The position numbers were made by a program, and so were the translations under genes. From contig JAQICX010000005.1 of NCBI GenBank assembly GCA_027858345.1, positions 1 through 38,895 on the forward strand: 38,895 bases of DNA, given 5' to 3'. The notes under the pieces are model-generated. The model made no database searches. It worked only from the letters and a program-made list of their open reading frames with translations, and was not told the DNA's origin. This stretch comes from Kiritimatiellia bacterium. GTDB taxonomy: Bacteria > Verrucomicrobiota > Kiritimatiellia > JAQICX01. Shown here piece by piece: positions 24,345-32,040 of this stretch; the stretch's first letter is position 1, and each line of letters opens with the position of its first letter.

Positions 24345-25367
24345 ATGAGTAAATTATTTAGTATTTTTACGATGTTGGCCGATTGGCTGACGTATGGAGT
24401 GTTGAGGCTTGATCCAACAAGTTGGGTTGGGGCGAGTGTACATTTTTTTATTGAGGATGTTACCAAGATATTTGTACTTGTTGTTATTTTGATATATTTA
24501 ATTGGTTTGTTCAGGGCATCGATGGATGTTGACAAAATCAGGAATTATCTTCAAGGCAAGCATCGATTTGTTGGATATTTTCTTGCAGCAATGTTTGGGG
24601 CAATAACTCCTTTCTGCAGTTGCAGCAGTATTCCACTTTTTTTAGCATTTACAGCTGCGAGGATTCCCATTGGCATTACAATGTCATTTCTGATTACCTC
24701 ACCAATTGTTAATGAGGTTGCAGTTTTGGTTTTGGGGTCAGTATTGGGCTGGAAGTTTACAATCATATATATTGGTGTTGGAATGTTGGCAGGTGTTATT
24801 GGCGGAATATTCTTTGATTTAATTAAGGCAGAGCGTTATCTGACAGAGCTTGGAAGCAAATCTAAGAACATGAAAAACAGTTCAGATTCAGACCAATCAT
24901 CATCTTTCAGCGGCAACGATTCTAAGCAGGTATTGAGTTGGAGTGAGCGTCACGAATTTGCCAGGGGTGAAGTTTCTGATGTTTTTGGTAGAATCTGGAA
25001 ATGGGTCTTGATTGGTGTTGCGGTTGGTGCACTTTTTCATGGTTTGGTTCCGGCGACTTGGGTTCAAAAGAATTTATCGGCAGGTCAGTGGTGGACAGTT
25101 CCTTTAGCTAGTGTGTTGGGGATACCTTTGTATTCAAATGCTACCGGGATTATTCCTGTTGCAGAATCTATGCTTAGTAAAGGTATTCCACTGGGTACTG
25201 TTTTGGCATTTATGATGAGTGTTGTTGGTGCAAGTTTTCCTGAGTTTATAATGTTGAAACAGGTTATGAAGACTAAGTTGCTAGTCTGTTTCTTTTTTGT
25301 ATTGCTTGTGCTGTTTTCGATTACGGGGTGGATATTTAATGGAATTGCTCCATTGTTGGGAATTTGA
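24345..25367 (+). CDS. DUF318 permease (ArsP / SO_0444-like efflux permease)
   Basis: A 340-aa membrane protein with about eight to ten spans and the family hallmark FCSCSSIPLF (about 86-95) in a membrane segment, repeated in weaker form near 259 as LGIPLYSNATGI. A hydrophilic Ser-rich cytoplasmic loop (about 168-200, KNSSDSDQSSS) separates the halves. Related proteins export trivalent organoarsenicals (ArsP) or Cu/Zn (SO_0444 group). Cys 87 and 89 are candidate ligands. It follows arsR on the same strand after 227 bases, and its own promoter is not obvious. The substrate is not fixed by the sequence. Confidence 0.88.
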   Translation: MSKLFSIFTMLADWLTYGVLRLDPTSWVGASVHFFIEDVTKIFVLVVILIYLIGLFRASMDVDKIRNYLQGKHRFVGYFLAAMFGAITPFCSCSSIPLFLAFTAARIPIGITMSFLITSPIVNEVAVLVLGSVLGWKFTIIYIGVGMLAGVIGGIFFDLIKAERYLTELGSKSKNMKNSSDSDQSSSFSGNDSKQVLSWSERHEFARGEVSDVFGRIWKWVLIGVAVGALFHGLVPATWVQKNLSAGQWWTVPLASVLGIPLYSNATGIIPVAESMLSKGIPLGTVLAFMMSVVGASFPEFIMLKQVMKTKLLVCFFFVLLVLFSITGWIFNGIAPLLGI

Positions 25368-25757
25368 CAATTAATAATTGGGAATTAGGGAAGAAAAAGA
25401 GATGCGATCACCCCTCGCAGCGAGCTGACTACGGCTCGACAGGTAAATCTCGTCTGTACAGGTGTGAGGGTAAGCATTTATGAGTTTTGAGAATGGGATC
25501 ACCCCTCCGACTCTCCCGCTGCCACTTTGCTTTTCTAAAAGCAAAGTGGTAGCGGGATCGCCACCTCCTCCCGCTTTGCGGGACTAGCAAGCTAGCCAGG
25601 GAGGAGCTTTGGCGAACTAGCGGTTGCACTTCAAAATGTCGTTAGTATAGCATAACACCTTGTTAAAACACATGTTGTGAATTGAACAGTAAGCCCTATG
25701 TAGATTTTTGTGGTTTAGTAGTGGTTAGTAAAAAAAATAGTAAATGAGGGGAATATT
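25368..25757 (+). repeat. Intergenic region with composite repeat copy 2 and a 21-bp hairpin
   Basis: A 390-base gap. CAATTAATAATT begins immediately after the permease stop. Composite copy 2 runs 25442-25620 with its 43-nt core at 25564-25606. In place of the short CTCGCTGCGCTCG of copy 1 it has a long hairpin (25514-25557): a 21-bp stem with one G-U pair and a 2-nt loop. The last 130 bases are AT-rich and lead to the ArsE-like gene, with GAGGGGA as its ribosome binding site. Confidence 0.75.
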
Positions 25758-25988
25758 ATGAAGATTCAGATTTTGGGCACGGGGTGTCCTAAGTGTAAAA
25801 AGTTATATAATGCAGTTGAGAGTGCAGTTGAAGAACTTCAACTGGAGTGTGAATTGGAGAAGGTTACAGAGATTGATGAGATAATGAGAATGGGAGTTGT
25901 TATGACACCAGCACTTATTGTTGATGGTGAAACTAAGTCAGTAGGTAAGGTTCCATCGGTTAAGAAGTTAAAAAGTATGTTATCATAG
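25758..25988 (+). CDS. ArsE-like small thioredoxin-fold protein (TM0996/MTH895 family)
   Basis: A 76-aa single-domain thioredoxin-like protein, no signal peptide, so cytoplasmic. The active site is C10-PK-C13 in ILGTGCPKCKKLY. The cis-proline loop is VVMTPALIVDGE. Members are called redox-active disulfide protein 2. In Shewanella a homologue (ArsE) acts with ArsF and ArsG in handling of aromatic arsenicals, and ArsF-like and ArsG-like genes lie downstream here. A GAGGGGA site precedes the ATG. Confidence 0.9.
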   Translation: MKIQILGTGCPKCKKLYNAVESAVEELQLECELEKVTEIDEIMRMGVVMTPALIVDGETKSVGKVPSVKKLKSMLS

Positions 25989-26000
25989 GAGATTATTGCA

Positions 26001-26378
26001 ATGAGTAGTTCAAATGATTGTAAAGGTGGTAAGAAATTGATTTTTGCTTGTTCTGGAGCTGCTGATGTTGGTGCAATTTCAGATCAGGCTGCTCGCAAGC
26101 TAACATGTGATGGCGTAGGAAATATATTTTGTCTTGTTGGTGTTGGTGGACGTGTTGATAGCATTATGAAAATAACAGCCAGTGCCGATGACATTCTTGT
26201 CCTTGATGGATGTCCACTTAACTGTGCTAAGAATTGTCTTGAACAAGCTGGTTTTGTTGATTTCAAGCATCTTCTTTTGAATGATATTGGTTTAGAAAAG
26301 GGACAGACTCCTATTAGTGATGAAAATATTAATTTTGTAGCACAAGCGGGTAAAGATCTTCTTGAAGGGACAGTTTAA
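26001..26378 (+). CDS. DGC-domain putative metal-binding protein
   Basis: A 125-aa cytoplasmic protein with seven cysteines (7, 17, 36, 44, 71, 75, 79). The segments IFACSGAADVGAISDQAARKL and VLDGCPLNCAKNCLE are typical of the DGC family, named for its conserved Asp-Gly-Cys, here residues 69-71. The function is unproven; a zinc or thiol-chemistry role is assumed. It starts 12 nt after the ArsE-like stop and its stop overlaps the next ATG (TAATG). Confidence 0.85.
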   Translation: MSSSNDCKGGKKLIFACSGAADVGAISDQAARKLTCDGVGNIFCLVGVGGRVDSIMKITASADDILVLDGCPLNCAKNCLEQAGFVDFKHLLLNDIGLEKGQTPISDENINFVAQAGKDLLEGTV

Positions 26379-26749
26379 TGAATAGATTTTTGATTTTATT
26401 AATGCTTGTATTAAGTTTGGTTGCGGGTTGCAGTCGAAACAATAGTGTTGCTATAGAGCATAAATCATTGCCAACATTGTTAGAGTTTGGATCAGTCAAT
26501 TGTATACCATGTAAGCAGATGGCACCAATTCTTGATGAGTTAGCAGAAGAGTATAAAGGGAAGTTTAATGTTAAGTTTATTGATGTCTGGTTGCCGGAAA
26601 ACAGGGAAGTTGGAATGTCATATAATATACAGACCATTCCAACTCAAATATTTTTTGATTCAGATGGAAAGGAACTTTGGCGTCACACAGGATTTTTTTC
26701 CAAAGAGGACATATTAAACAAGTGGCAGGAACTTGGCATCAGTTTATAA
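26378..26749 (+). CDS. Thioredoxin-fold lipoprotein
   Basis: A 123-aa protein with a lipoprotein signal (MNRFLILLMLVLSLVAGC; lipobox LVAGC at 14-18, lipidated Cys18), so it should be anchored facing the periplasm. The thioredoxin fold has active site C42-IP-C45 in FGSVNCIPCKQMAP and the cis-Pro loop QTIPTQ (P88). It overlaps the DGC gene by one base and lies 7 nt before the ArsF-like gene. It likely receives electrons from the membrane protein at the end of the cluster. Confidence 0.9.
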   Translation: MNRFLILLMLVLSLVAGCSRNNSVAIEHKSLPTLLEFGSVNCIPCKQMAPILDELAEEYKGKFNVKFIDVWLPENREVGMSYNIQTIPTQIFFDSDGKELWRHTGFFSKEDILNKWQELGISL

Positions 26750-26756
26750 GGGGTAC

Positions 26757-27215
26757 ATGGAAATATTAAAAAAAATCTTAACATATGGTCTGCTTGTATT
26801 TGTGGTTGTCAGCATTGTGGTTGCTTTTGTTAAGCATTCAAAGACTGTAGACTTTTCGGAGGCATCTGTTGTAGAATCTGGAAGTTATATAGCAGTCTAC
26901 TATATGCATTCTTCATTCAGATGTTCGACATGCAATACAATCGAGCAGATGACCTTAAATGTGTTGAACAATTCGTATGCAGTTGAAATGCAAGAAGGAT
27001 TGATTCACTGGAAAGAAGTTGATTTTCAGGTTAATGTGAAGTTAGCAAATCAATTTGAAGTTGTTGCCAGTTGTGTTGTGGTTGCTGATGTTGTTGATGG
27101 AGAGATTGTGAACTTTAGACGTCTGGATGAGGTTTGGACTTTAGTTAAAGAGCCATTGAAATTCGATATGTACATAAGTGATGCTATTGATAGTTATCTG
27201 AAGGAGAGTAAATAA
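26757..27215 (+). CDS. ArsF-like membrane-anchored protein
   Basis: I take the ATG at 26757 (152 aa), after AAGGGG; the TTG 24 nt earlier lies inside the previous gene. One N-terminal span (about 7-25) anchors it, with the rest probably periplasmic. The core YYMHSSFRCSTCNTIEQM, with C56-ST-C59, matches my recollection of the ArsF family, annotated as a nitrophenyl-compound nitroreductase subunit. A second feature is a lone Cys in VASCVVVADV. The stop overlaps the ArsG-like start by one base. Enzyme activity in this family is weakly supported, so a thiol-redox role is equally possible. Confidence 0.82.
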   Translation: MEILKKILTYGLLVFVVVSIVVAFVKHSKTVDFSEASVVESGSYIAVYYMHSSFRCSTCNTIEQMTLNVLNNSYAVEMQEGLIHWKEVDFQVNVKLANQFEVVASCVVVADVVDGEIVNFRRLDEVWTLVKEPLKFDMYISDAIDSYLKESK

Positions 27216-27892
27216 TGATTTGGTTATCTATATTTACAGCTCTTTGGTTGGGAATTTTGACAGCTATCAGTCCTTGTCCACTTGCAACAAATATTGCTGC
27301 AATTTCATTTATCAGCAGAAACACTAAAAATACAATTGTTTCCGGTATGCTTTATGCGTTTGGTCGAACCGTTGTATATGTTCTACTTGGTTTTATAATA
27401 AGTGGAGGGCTTCTTGGCAGTTCTGAGATTTCACGTTTTTTACAGATTTATATGAATGAAATATTGGGACCTTTACTTATCGTTCTTGGGCTTATTCTGC
27501 TTGGCTGGATCGGGTCTGGAATGTCATTGAATTTTGGGGTTGATAAGCTTCAGAAAAACATAACAGGTGGTATTATGTGGGCAATGCCAATTGGTTCACT
27601 TTTTGCATTATCCTTTTGTCCGGTTTCGGCAGGTTTGTTTTTCGGCGGGCTAATACCTTTGACTTTAAAGCAGGAGTCTGTTTTTGTGCTGCCAGTGGTT
27701 TATGGAATTGGAACTGCACTGCCAGTGGTGATCTTTGCATTTATAATGGCATTTGGATCGACATATGTTGGTAAGGCATTTAACCGCCTTTCTGTGATCG
27801 AATTGTGGATAAGAAATTTTGCAGGTGGTGCATTTGTTCTGGTTGGGATTTATTATTGCCTTGTTCATATTTACGGTATGAGTGTTGGGTGA
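27215..27892 (+). CDS. ArsG-like membrane protein (CcdA/DsbD-type fold)
   Basis: A 225-aa protein with about six spans, starting in the TAATG overlap after an AAGGAG site. It begins MIWLSIFTALWLGILTAISPCPLA, matching the ArsG family of aromatic-arsenical permeases. It has one Cys-Pro in the first span (C21-P22) and a second in the fourth (FALSFCPVSAG, C136-P137). That is the arrangement of CcdA/DsbD proteins, which carry electrons from cytoplasmic thioredoxin to periplasmic thiol proteins. Next to three thioredoxin-like genes, an electron conduit seems at least as likely as a pump. Confidence 0.87.
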   Translation: MIWLSIFTALWLGILTAISPCPLATNIAAISFISRNTKNTIVSGMLYAFGRTVVYVLLGFIISGGLLGSSEISRFLQIYMNEILGPLLIVLGLILLGWIGSGMSLNFGVDKLQKNITGGIMWAMPIGSLFALSFCPVSAGLFFGGLIPLTLKQESVFVLPVVYGIGTALPVVIFAFIMAFGSTYVGKAFNRLSVIELWIRNFAGGAFVLVGIYYCLVHIYGMSVG

Positions 27893-28047
27893 GAAGTGAT
27901 AAGTGGGAAGTATTAAGTTTCTCGCAGAGGCATGTATGAGCCTTGCTCATGTTTATTACTATGCCGAGCTGGAGCTCGGCGTTCCCAGAATACGATAAAA
28001 GAAAGACGAATAATGATTCAAAAACTATCTAACTAATATCACCGTAG
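27893..28047 (+). repeat. Convergent gap with a GCCGAGCT palindrome
   Basis: After the ArsG-like stop comes GAAGTGATAAGTGGGAAGT, then GCCGAGCT-GG-AGCTCGGC followed by GTTCCCAG (27964-27989). It is in the sense orientation of the rightward ars cluster, the reverse of the copies in the leftward block. Confidence 0.7.
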
Positions 28048-28899
28048 TTATTTGTCTTTGAAGATTGATGCTTTTTTGTTTTTCTTGCTTTTTTCGTATG
28101 GTGGAGGCGTAATTTCCACTACGTCTGAACTATCTTCTTCAGTTGGTGGTTCAAAGTTGTTTATTTCTTTGAACTGATTGAAGAGATTTCCAAATGGATT
28201 TTCATTGTTTTTATTCTTCTTTGCCTCTTCCTGCATTAAAACATATTTATATTCAGATCCAGCAGACATGAATACAAAACCCGCGATTAAGAGTAGTATA
28301 TATTGAATATCATCACTTCCAAGCAGTGCATATAATCCCATTAGTATTGCTAAGACGCGTCCGAGTCTTGAAGCGATGAAAGTTGCTTTGAGTCGTCCTT
28401 TTTTTATTGCCAGGGCAGAACGAAGGATCCTTCCGCCATCCATTGGGAACGCAGGGATTAAATTAAAGATTGCGAGTCCAATATTAATTACACCTATGTA
28501 TTTAAGTACGATAAGAATAAACGGTATTGGGTCTGGAGGTAAACTTATAATAGAATCAGGTATGCCGAAGAATAGAGCAAGACCAATAACGGCACTCGTT
28601 GTAGGGCCAGCAATTGCCATCAAAAATTCATCAATTGGTTTTTCCGGCATTTCAGCCATTCTTGCAGCACCGCCAATTAATATAAGATCAATTGAGATAA
28701 CTCGGCATCCTTTTTTGATTGCCACATATGAGTGAGCAAGTTCATGGAGTGCAATGCTGATCATTAGTCCAATGCCAAGCGAAATGCCCATTGAAGCACC
28801 AAAGTTCTTTATCAATAAAAAAATCATTAATAATATTGAAATGTTAATTCTAATGGGGATTCCCATTATATTTGTTACTGTATATGAAAAATTAGCCAT
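28048..28899 (-). CDS. Site-2 protease family zinc metalloprotease (M50, SpoIVFB-like)
   Basis: An intramembrane protease of about 283 aa (ATG at 28899; a TTG at 28911 is less likely). Zinc-binding HELAH is at 52-56 in SIALHELAHSY, and the third ligand D154 lies in NLIPAFPMDGGRILRS. A core of four to six spans is followed by a hydrophilic cytoplasmic tail rich in Asn, Glu and Lys (about 230-283). There is no PDZ or CBS domain. Family members cut membrane-bound anti-sigma factors or transcription factors. No obvious substrate lies next to it. It is convergent with the ars cluster and divergent from the amidase. Confidence 0.92.
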   Translation of the reverse strand: MANFSYTVTNIMGIPIRINISILLMIFLLIKNFGASMGISLGIGLMISIALHELAHSYVAIKKGCRVISIDLILIGGAARMAEMPEKPIDEFLMAIAGPTTSAVIGLALFFGIPDSIISLPPDPIPFILIVLKYIGVINIGLAIFNLIPAFPMDGGRILRSALAIKKGRLKATFIASRLGRVLAILMGLYALLGSDDIQYILLLIAGFVFMSAGSEYKYVLMQEEAKKNKNNENPFGNLFNQFKEINNFEPPTEEDSSDVVEITPPPYEKSKKNKKASIFKDK

Positions 28900-29075
28900 A
28901 TTAAATTGCAATTCCTAGTTTTAAATTATATAATAGTTACTTCTTTTTTGGGGAAAGAAGTTAATCGAGTTCAATTTTTGTTCGCCCCTAGATAACCAAT
29001 GGTAATTGAGCCATCATTAAGCAAGCAGGTCATTCTATATCTGTATAACGTAAAAGTCTAGTTTTAAATTTAAAT

Positions 29076-30341
29076 ATGTTTATAAAAGTAGCTAAAACAA
29101 GAGTTTTCTCTCGAATACTCATAATATGTGTCTTATTTTTAGCAAATTCGCTATTTGGAATAAATTTTCAAAATGAGATAAGTCCAAGGAATGCAGAGAG
29201 ACCAAAGCGTAAAAGCACGAAATATATAATTCTTCATACTACAGAGGCGTCCGACAGATCGTCTTTGTCTAGTTTAAAGAGATATGGAGAGGCACATTAT
29301 ATGGTTTCTACTGGAGGAACAGTATACCGAATTATAGATCATGGACGTGTTGCATATCATGCAGGAACGAGCATGTGGAATGGTCAGACTAACCTTGATA
29401 GGGATTCAATTGGTATTGAGGTTGTTGGTTGGCACAATAAGTCTATTAAGTCTGCTCAATATACGGCTTTAAAATCTTTAGTAAGTGAGTTACAGGGGAT
29501 GTATCGCATTTCAGACAAGAATGTTCTGACTCATTCTATGATTGCATATGGAGAACCAAACAAGTGGCATAAGTATAAGCATAGAGGTCGCAAGAGATGT
29601 GGGATGTTGTTTGCGACTTCTTCAGTTAGAAATCGGCTTGGATTAACAGATAGATATACCTATGACCCCGATATTAGAGCGGGAAGATTACGAGTTGGCG
29701 ATGTGTACCTTAACAGTGTTTTGTATGGCAAACAAGGTGCTACTGTTGTCGATGTTCCTGTTAGTATTGCAGAACTTGGTGGACAATATGAAACATATAT
29801 TATTACAAAAGGTAAGAGTCCATGGGATGTTGTTGGTTTAAATTCAAAGCTGTCTAGTACATTATATATTTTTCCTGATGGTAGAAGACGTTTTACTGGT
29901 GATATAAAGAACTGGAGTAATATACCTGTTGGAACAAAAATTTTAGTACAGAAAAAAACGTCAATATCTAATGACAAGCAACTTATAAGTGGAACAATTA
30001 GCTATGTGTTTACAGATGCGATTAGTGGAGCACAGATTATTTTGACGGAGAGAGAGGCTATGTCAAGCACTATTCTTTATATGTTGCCCAAGGGTGTTAA
30101 GGGGGGAGATGGTTTTACGTCTCATCAGTTAAAGGATTTAAAGAAAGAGACAAAGATATTAAATGGTTATAGTTTAGCGGGGATAATTGATGGTCGAAAA
30201 TCGGCGTTTGACATTGTGTCTGTGAGATGGAATCATAGGGATACGGTTTATTATTGTCCTGAAAAAGGTAGTGTGACATGTGGTGATAAGGTCAAAGAGC
30301 GTTCTATTTTATTGGGAACGTATGTTTTGTTGAAGGATTGA
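29076..30341 (+). CDS. N-acetylmuramoyl-L-alanine amidase (Amidase_2, T7-lysozyme type) with three C-terminal repeats
   Basis: A secreted peptidoglycan amidase of 421 aa. A signal peptide ends around residue 28 (VLFLANSLFG). The amidase_2 domain spans about 48-190: H54 in YIILHTTEAS, H153 in LTHSMIAYGE, and K173-x-C175 in the GRKRCGM segment. Cys rather than Asp as the third zinc ligand is as in T7 lysozyme and animal PGRPs. After residue 240 come three related units starting near Y241, Y310 and Y365. Each carries a (D/S)TxxYxxPxG-like strand and an IxxGTxIL-like end. They look remotely LysM-like but I cannot assign them. There is no clear ribosome binding site. Confidence 0.88.
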   Translation: MFIKVAKTRVFSRILIICVLFLANSLFGINFQNEISPRNAERPKRKSTKYIILHTTEASDRSSLSSLKRYGEAHYMVSTGGTVYRIIDHGRVAYHAGTSMWNGQTNLDRDSIGIEVVGWHNKSIKSAQYTALKSLVSELQGMYRISDKNVLTHSMIAYGEPNKWHKYKHRGRKRCGMLFATSSVRNRLGLTDRYTYDPDIRAGRLRVGDVYLNSVLYGKQGATVVDVPVSIAELGGQYETYIITKGKSPWDVVGLNSKLSSTLYIFPDGRRRFTGDIKNWSNIPVGTKILVQKKTSISNDKQLISGTISYVFTDAISGAQIILTEREAMSSTILYMLPKGVKGGDGFTSHQLKDLKKETKILNGYSLAGIIDGRKSAFDIVSVRWNHRDTVYYCPEKGSVTCGDKVKERSILLGTYVLLKD

Positions 30342-30343
30342 AT

Positions 30344-30585
30344 CAATTAAAAATTAAGAATTAATAATTTTTAAAAAAAAGAGACGTGACAAATCTGGTC
30401 TTTACATGTTAGTGCCTAAGCATTTGTGAGTTATGAGAAGGAGAATACCCCTCCGTCTCGTTTCACTCGCCACACCTCCTCCCGCTTTGCGGGACTAGCA
30501 AGCTAGCCGGGGAGGAGCTTTTGCGAACTGATGGGTTGGCTTTGGCGAGGTTCATGGGACGGATGGGACTTATGGGACGGATGTT
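30344..30585 (+). repeat. 3' modules after the amidase, composite repeat copy 3 and GTCCCAT array
   Basis: An AT-rich CAATTAAAAATTAAGAATT unit starts 3 nt after the stop (30344-30369). It is the exact reverse complement of the unit found in the leftward block. Composite copy 3 follows (30388-30530; core 30475-30517), then ATGGGACGGATGGGACTTAT (30549-30585), the reverse of the GTCCCAT arrays at 3533 and 10344. Confidence 0.8.
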
Positions 30586-30614
30586 AAATAGGTGTAAAGA
30601 GGGATGTTTTTTTT

Positions 30615-31382
30615 ATGAGTGAAGAAGATAATACAATTAGATTGCAGAAGTATTTGGCACAGCGAGGAGTTGGTTCAAGGCGGAAGTGTGCAGAAATAAT
30701 TGCTTCAGGGGATGTGCGGGTAAATGGTGATATTGTACGAGAAGCTGGATATAGGGTTGATAAAGAGAGCGATGTAGTACAATTGAGTGGGCATGCTGTC
30801 AAGGAAGAGCAAGAGAAAAAGCGAGTTATTGCAATGTATAAGCCAAGAGGGTATCTATGCACGGCTTCGAATTCTCAAGGCAAAAGTGTTTTGTCGCTTC
30901 TTAAAGGAGTAAAAGAACGGGTTGTTCCTGCTGGCAGGTTAGATAAAGATAGTGAAGGATTACTTATTCTATCAAATGATGGTGATTTAATTAACCAGAT
31001 TACGCATCCTTCTCATGGACATACTAAGGTGTATTTGGTTACAGTAGCTGGACGAGAGGGGGTTAATGTTATTGAAGAGTTGAGACAACCAATTGTTATT
31101 GATGGCAATAAGACTCGCCCTGCAATCGTTAAGTTTGAAGGCAGGAAGGGACCTCCGAAACCTAAAAGTACAAAGAAAGTTCCTAAGTATATTAGCAAGA
31201 AGTTTGAACCGACGACATATGTTTTGAGGGTTATCCTTGGTGAGGGCAGGAAGCATCAGATAAGGGAGCTTTGTAAGAGGTCTAAGCTAAATGTTTTGGA
31301 ATTAAAGCGAATTCAGATTAATGATGTTAAACTTGAAGATTTAAAGCTTAAGCCTGGTGAGTGGAAAGATATTGAGCTTTAA
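30615..31382 (+). CDS. Pseudouridine synthase, RsuA/RluB family
   Basis: Converts uridine to pseudouridine in rRNA. The N-terminal S4 RNA-binding domain covers residues 8-55 (LQKYLAQRGVGSRRKCAEII). Catalytic Asp110 lies in AGRLDKDSEGLLILSNDG (106-123), preceded by MYKPRGYL. The C-terminal part includes GEGRKHQIRELCKR, a family hallmark. The 255-aa length fits RluB/RsuA. A Lys/Pro-rich insertion (GPPKPKSTKKVPKYISKKF, about 178-196) sits in the middle. Whether it targets 16S or 23S RNA cannot be decided. Confidence 0.93.
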   Translation: MSEEDNTIRLQKYLAQRGVGSRRKCAEIIASGDVRVNGDIVREAGYRVDKESDVVQLSGHAVKEEQEKKRVIAMYKPRGYLCTASNSQGKSVLSLLKGVKERVVPAGRLDKDSEGLLILSNDGDLINQITHPSHGHTKVYLVTVAGREGVNVIEELRQPIVIDGNKTRPAIVKFEGRKGPPKPKSTKKVPKYISKKFEPTTYVLRVILGEGRKHQIRELCKRSKLNVLELKRIQINDVKLEDLKLKPGEWKDIEL

Positions 31383-31556
31383 GATAAAGGTAAAGATTAA
31401 GATTTAGAGCTGCCGGAGCCAGCTGTAGAAAAGGGAATAAAGAAGAGACGCGGTAAATTTCGTCTGTACAAGTGATGTGATGCGAATTAATGCGTATCGC
31501 ACAGCCCGTATGTGAGATGAAGATTAATATTGGTTTTATATGTGGAGGAATTAGAG

Positions 31557-31943
31557 ATGAAGAGAAAATTGGTTGGATGTTTTAGCTTTTGGATGGTTAT
31601 TGGAGTCTGTATGTTCATGGGGTGTGAGGGAGCATCAGATGGATACGAGGATCATGTTCCTGCAGAAGGAATGGGGAGTCTAGTTGCTTATAATCGAACT
31701 GCTACAGAGTTTTCTGTATATGTTGCCGGATATTATATGGGGAATGTTACATCATGGGAATATGAAGTGCAGGATTATGACCCGGGCACTTATACTGTTG
31801 TTATTCTTCAAGAGGATGGCAACAAGAACTATACAGCTGATATGGAAATTTTAGAAGGTGTTTTGACTGTTTTGGAAGTATCATATGGTAATGGTAGTTC
31901 AAAGTATTTTTCAGTTGAGACAGAATATGTGGATAAAAAATAA
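31557..31943 (+). CDS. Small lipoprotein with a PEGA-like region
   Basis: The start at 31557 (128 aa) has a GGAGGAA site 9 nt upstream. A lipoprotein signal ends with MFMGC. The rest is a single beta-rich region. VYVAGYYMGNVTSWEYEVQD followed by PGTYTVVIL recalls the PEGA surface domain (a V-x-G-x-x-G turn, then PGTYTV), but the match is by eye. Function unknown. It lies alone, 147 bases after the pseudouridine synthase gene, in a gap carrying another AAGATTAAG tract and a GCTGCCGGAGCCAGC hairpin. Confidence 0.75.
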   Translation: MKRKLVGCFSFWMVIGVCMFMGCEGASDGYEDHVPAEGMGSLVAYNRTATEFSVYVAGYYMGNVTSWEYEVQDYDPGTYTVVILQEDGNKNYTADMEILEGVLTVLEVSYGNGSSKYFSVETEYVDKK

Positions 31944-31997
31944 ATTGATTTTGCATTTTGCAAAAAAAAAATGTAAAATATGAAACTTATGTTATAA

Positions 31998-32014
31998 ATC
32001 ACAGTGTGTGTGAT
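31998..32014. promoter_or_regulatory. Palindrome ahead of the phosphofructokinase gene
   Basis: ATCACA-GTGTG-TGTGAT, just downstream of a TATAAA (31993-31998) and 27 nt before the ATG. This could be an operator, but no -35 is apparent. Confidence 0.3.
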
Positions 32015-32040
32015 CAATTTACAGAGAAAGATTAAAAAAT

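Noticed and set aside
31949-31965. TTTTGCA-TTT-TGCAAAA hairpin after the small lipoprotein gene
   Set aside because: It is followed by A rather than T on the plus strand, and no leftward gene ends here, so it is not an intrinsic terminator in either direction.
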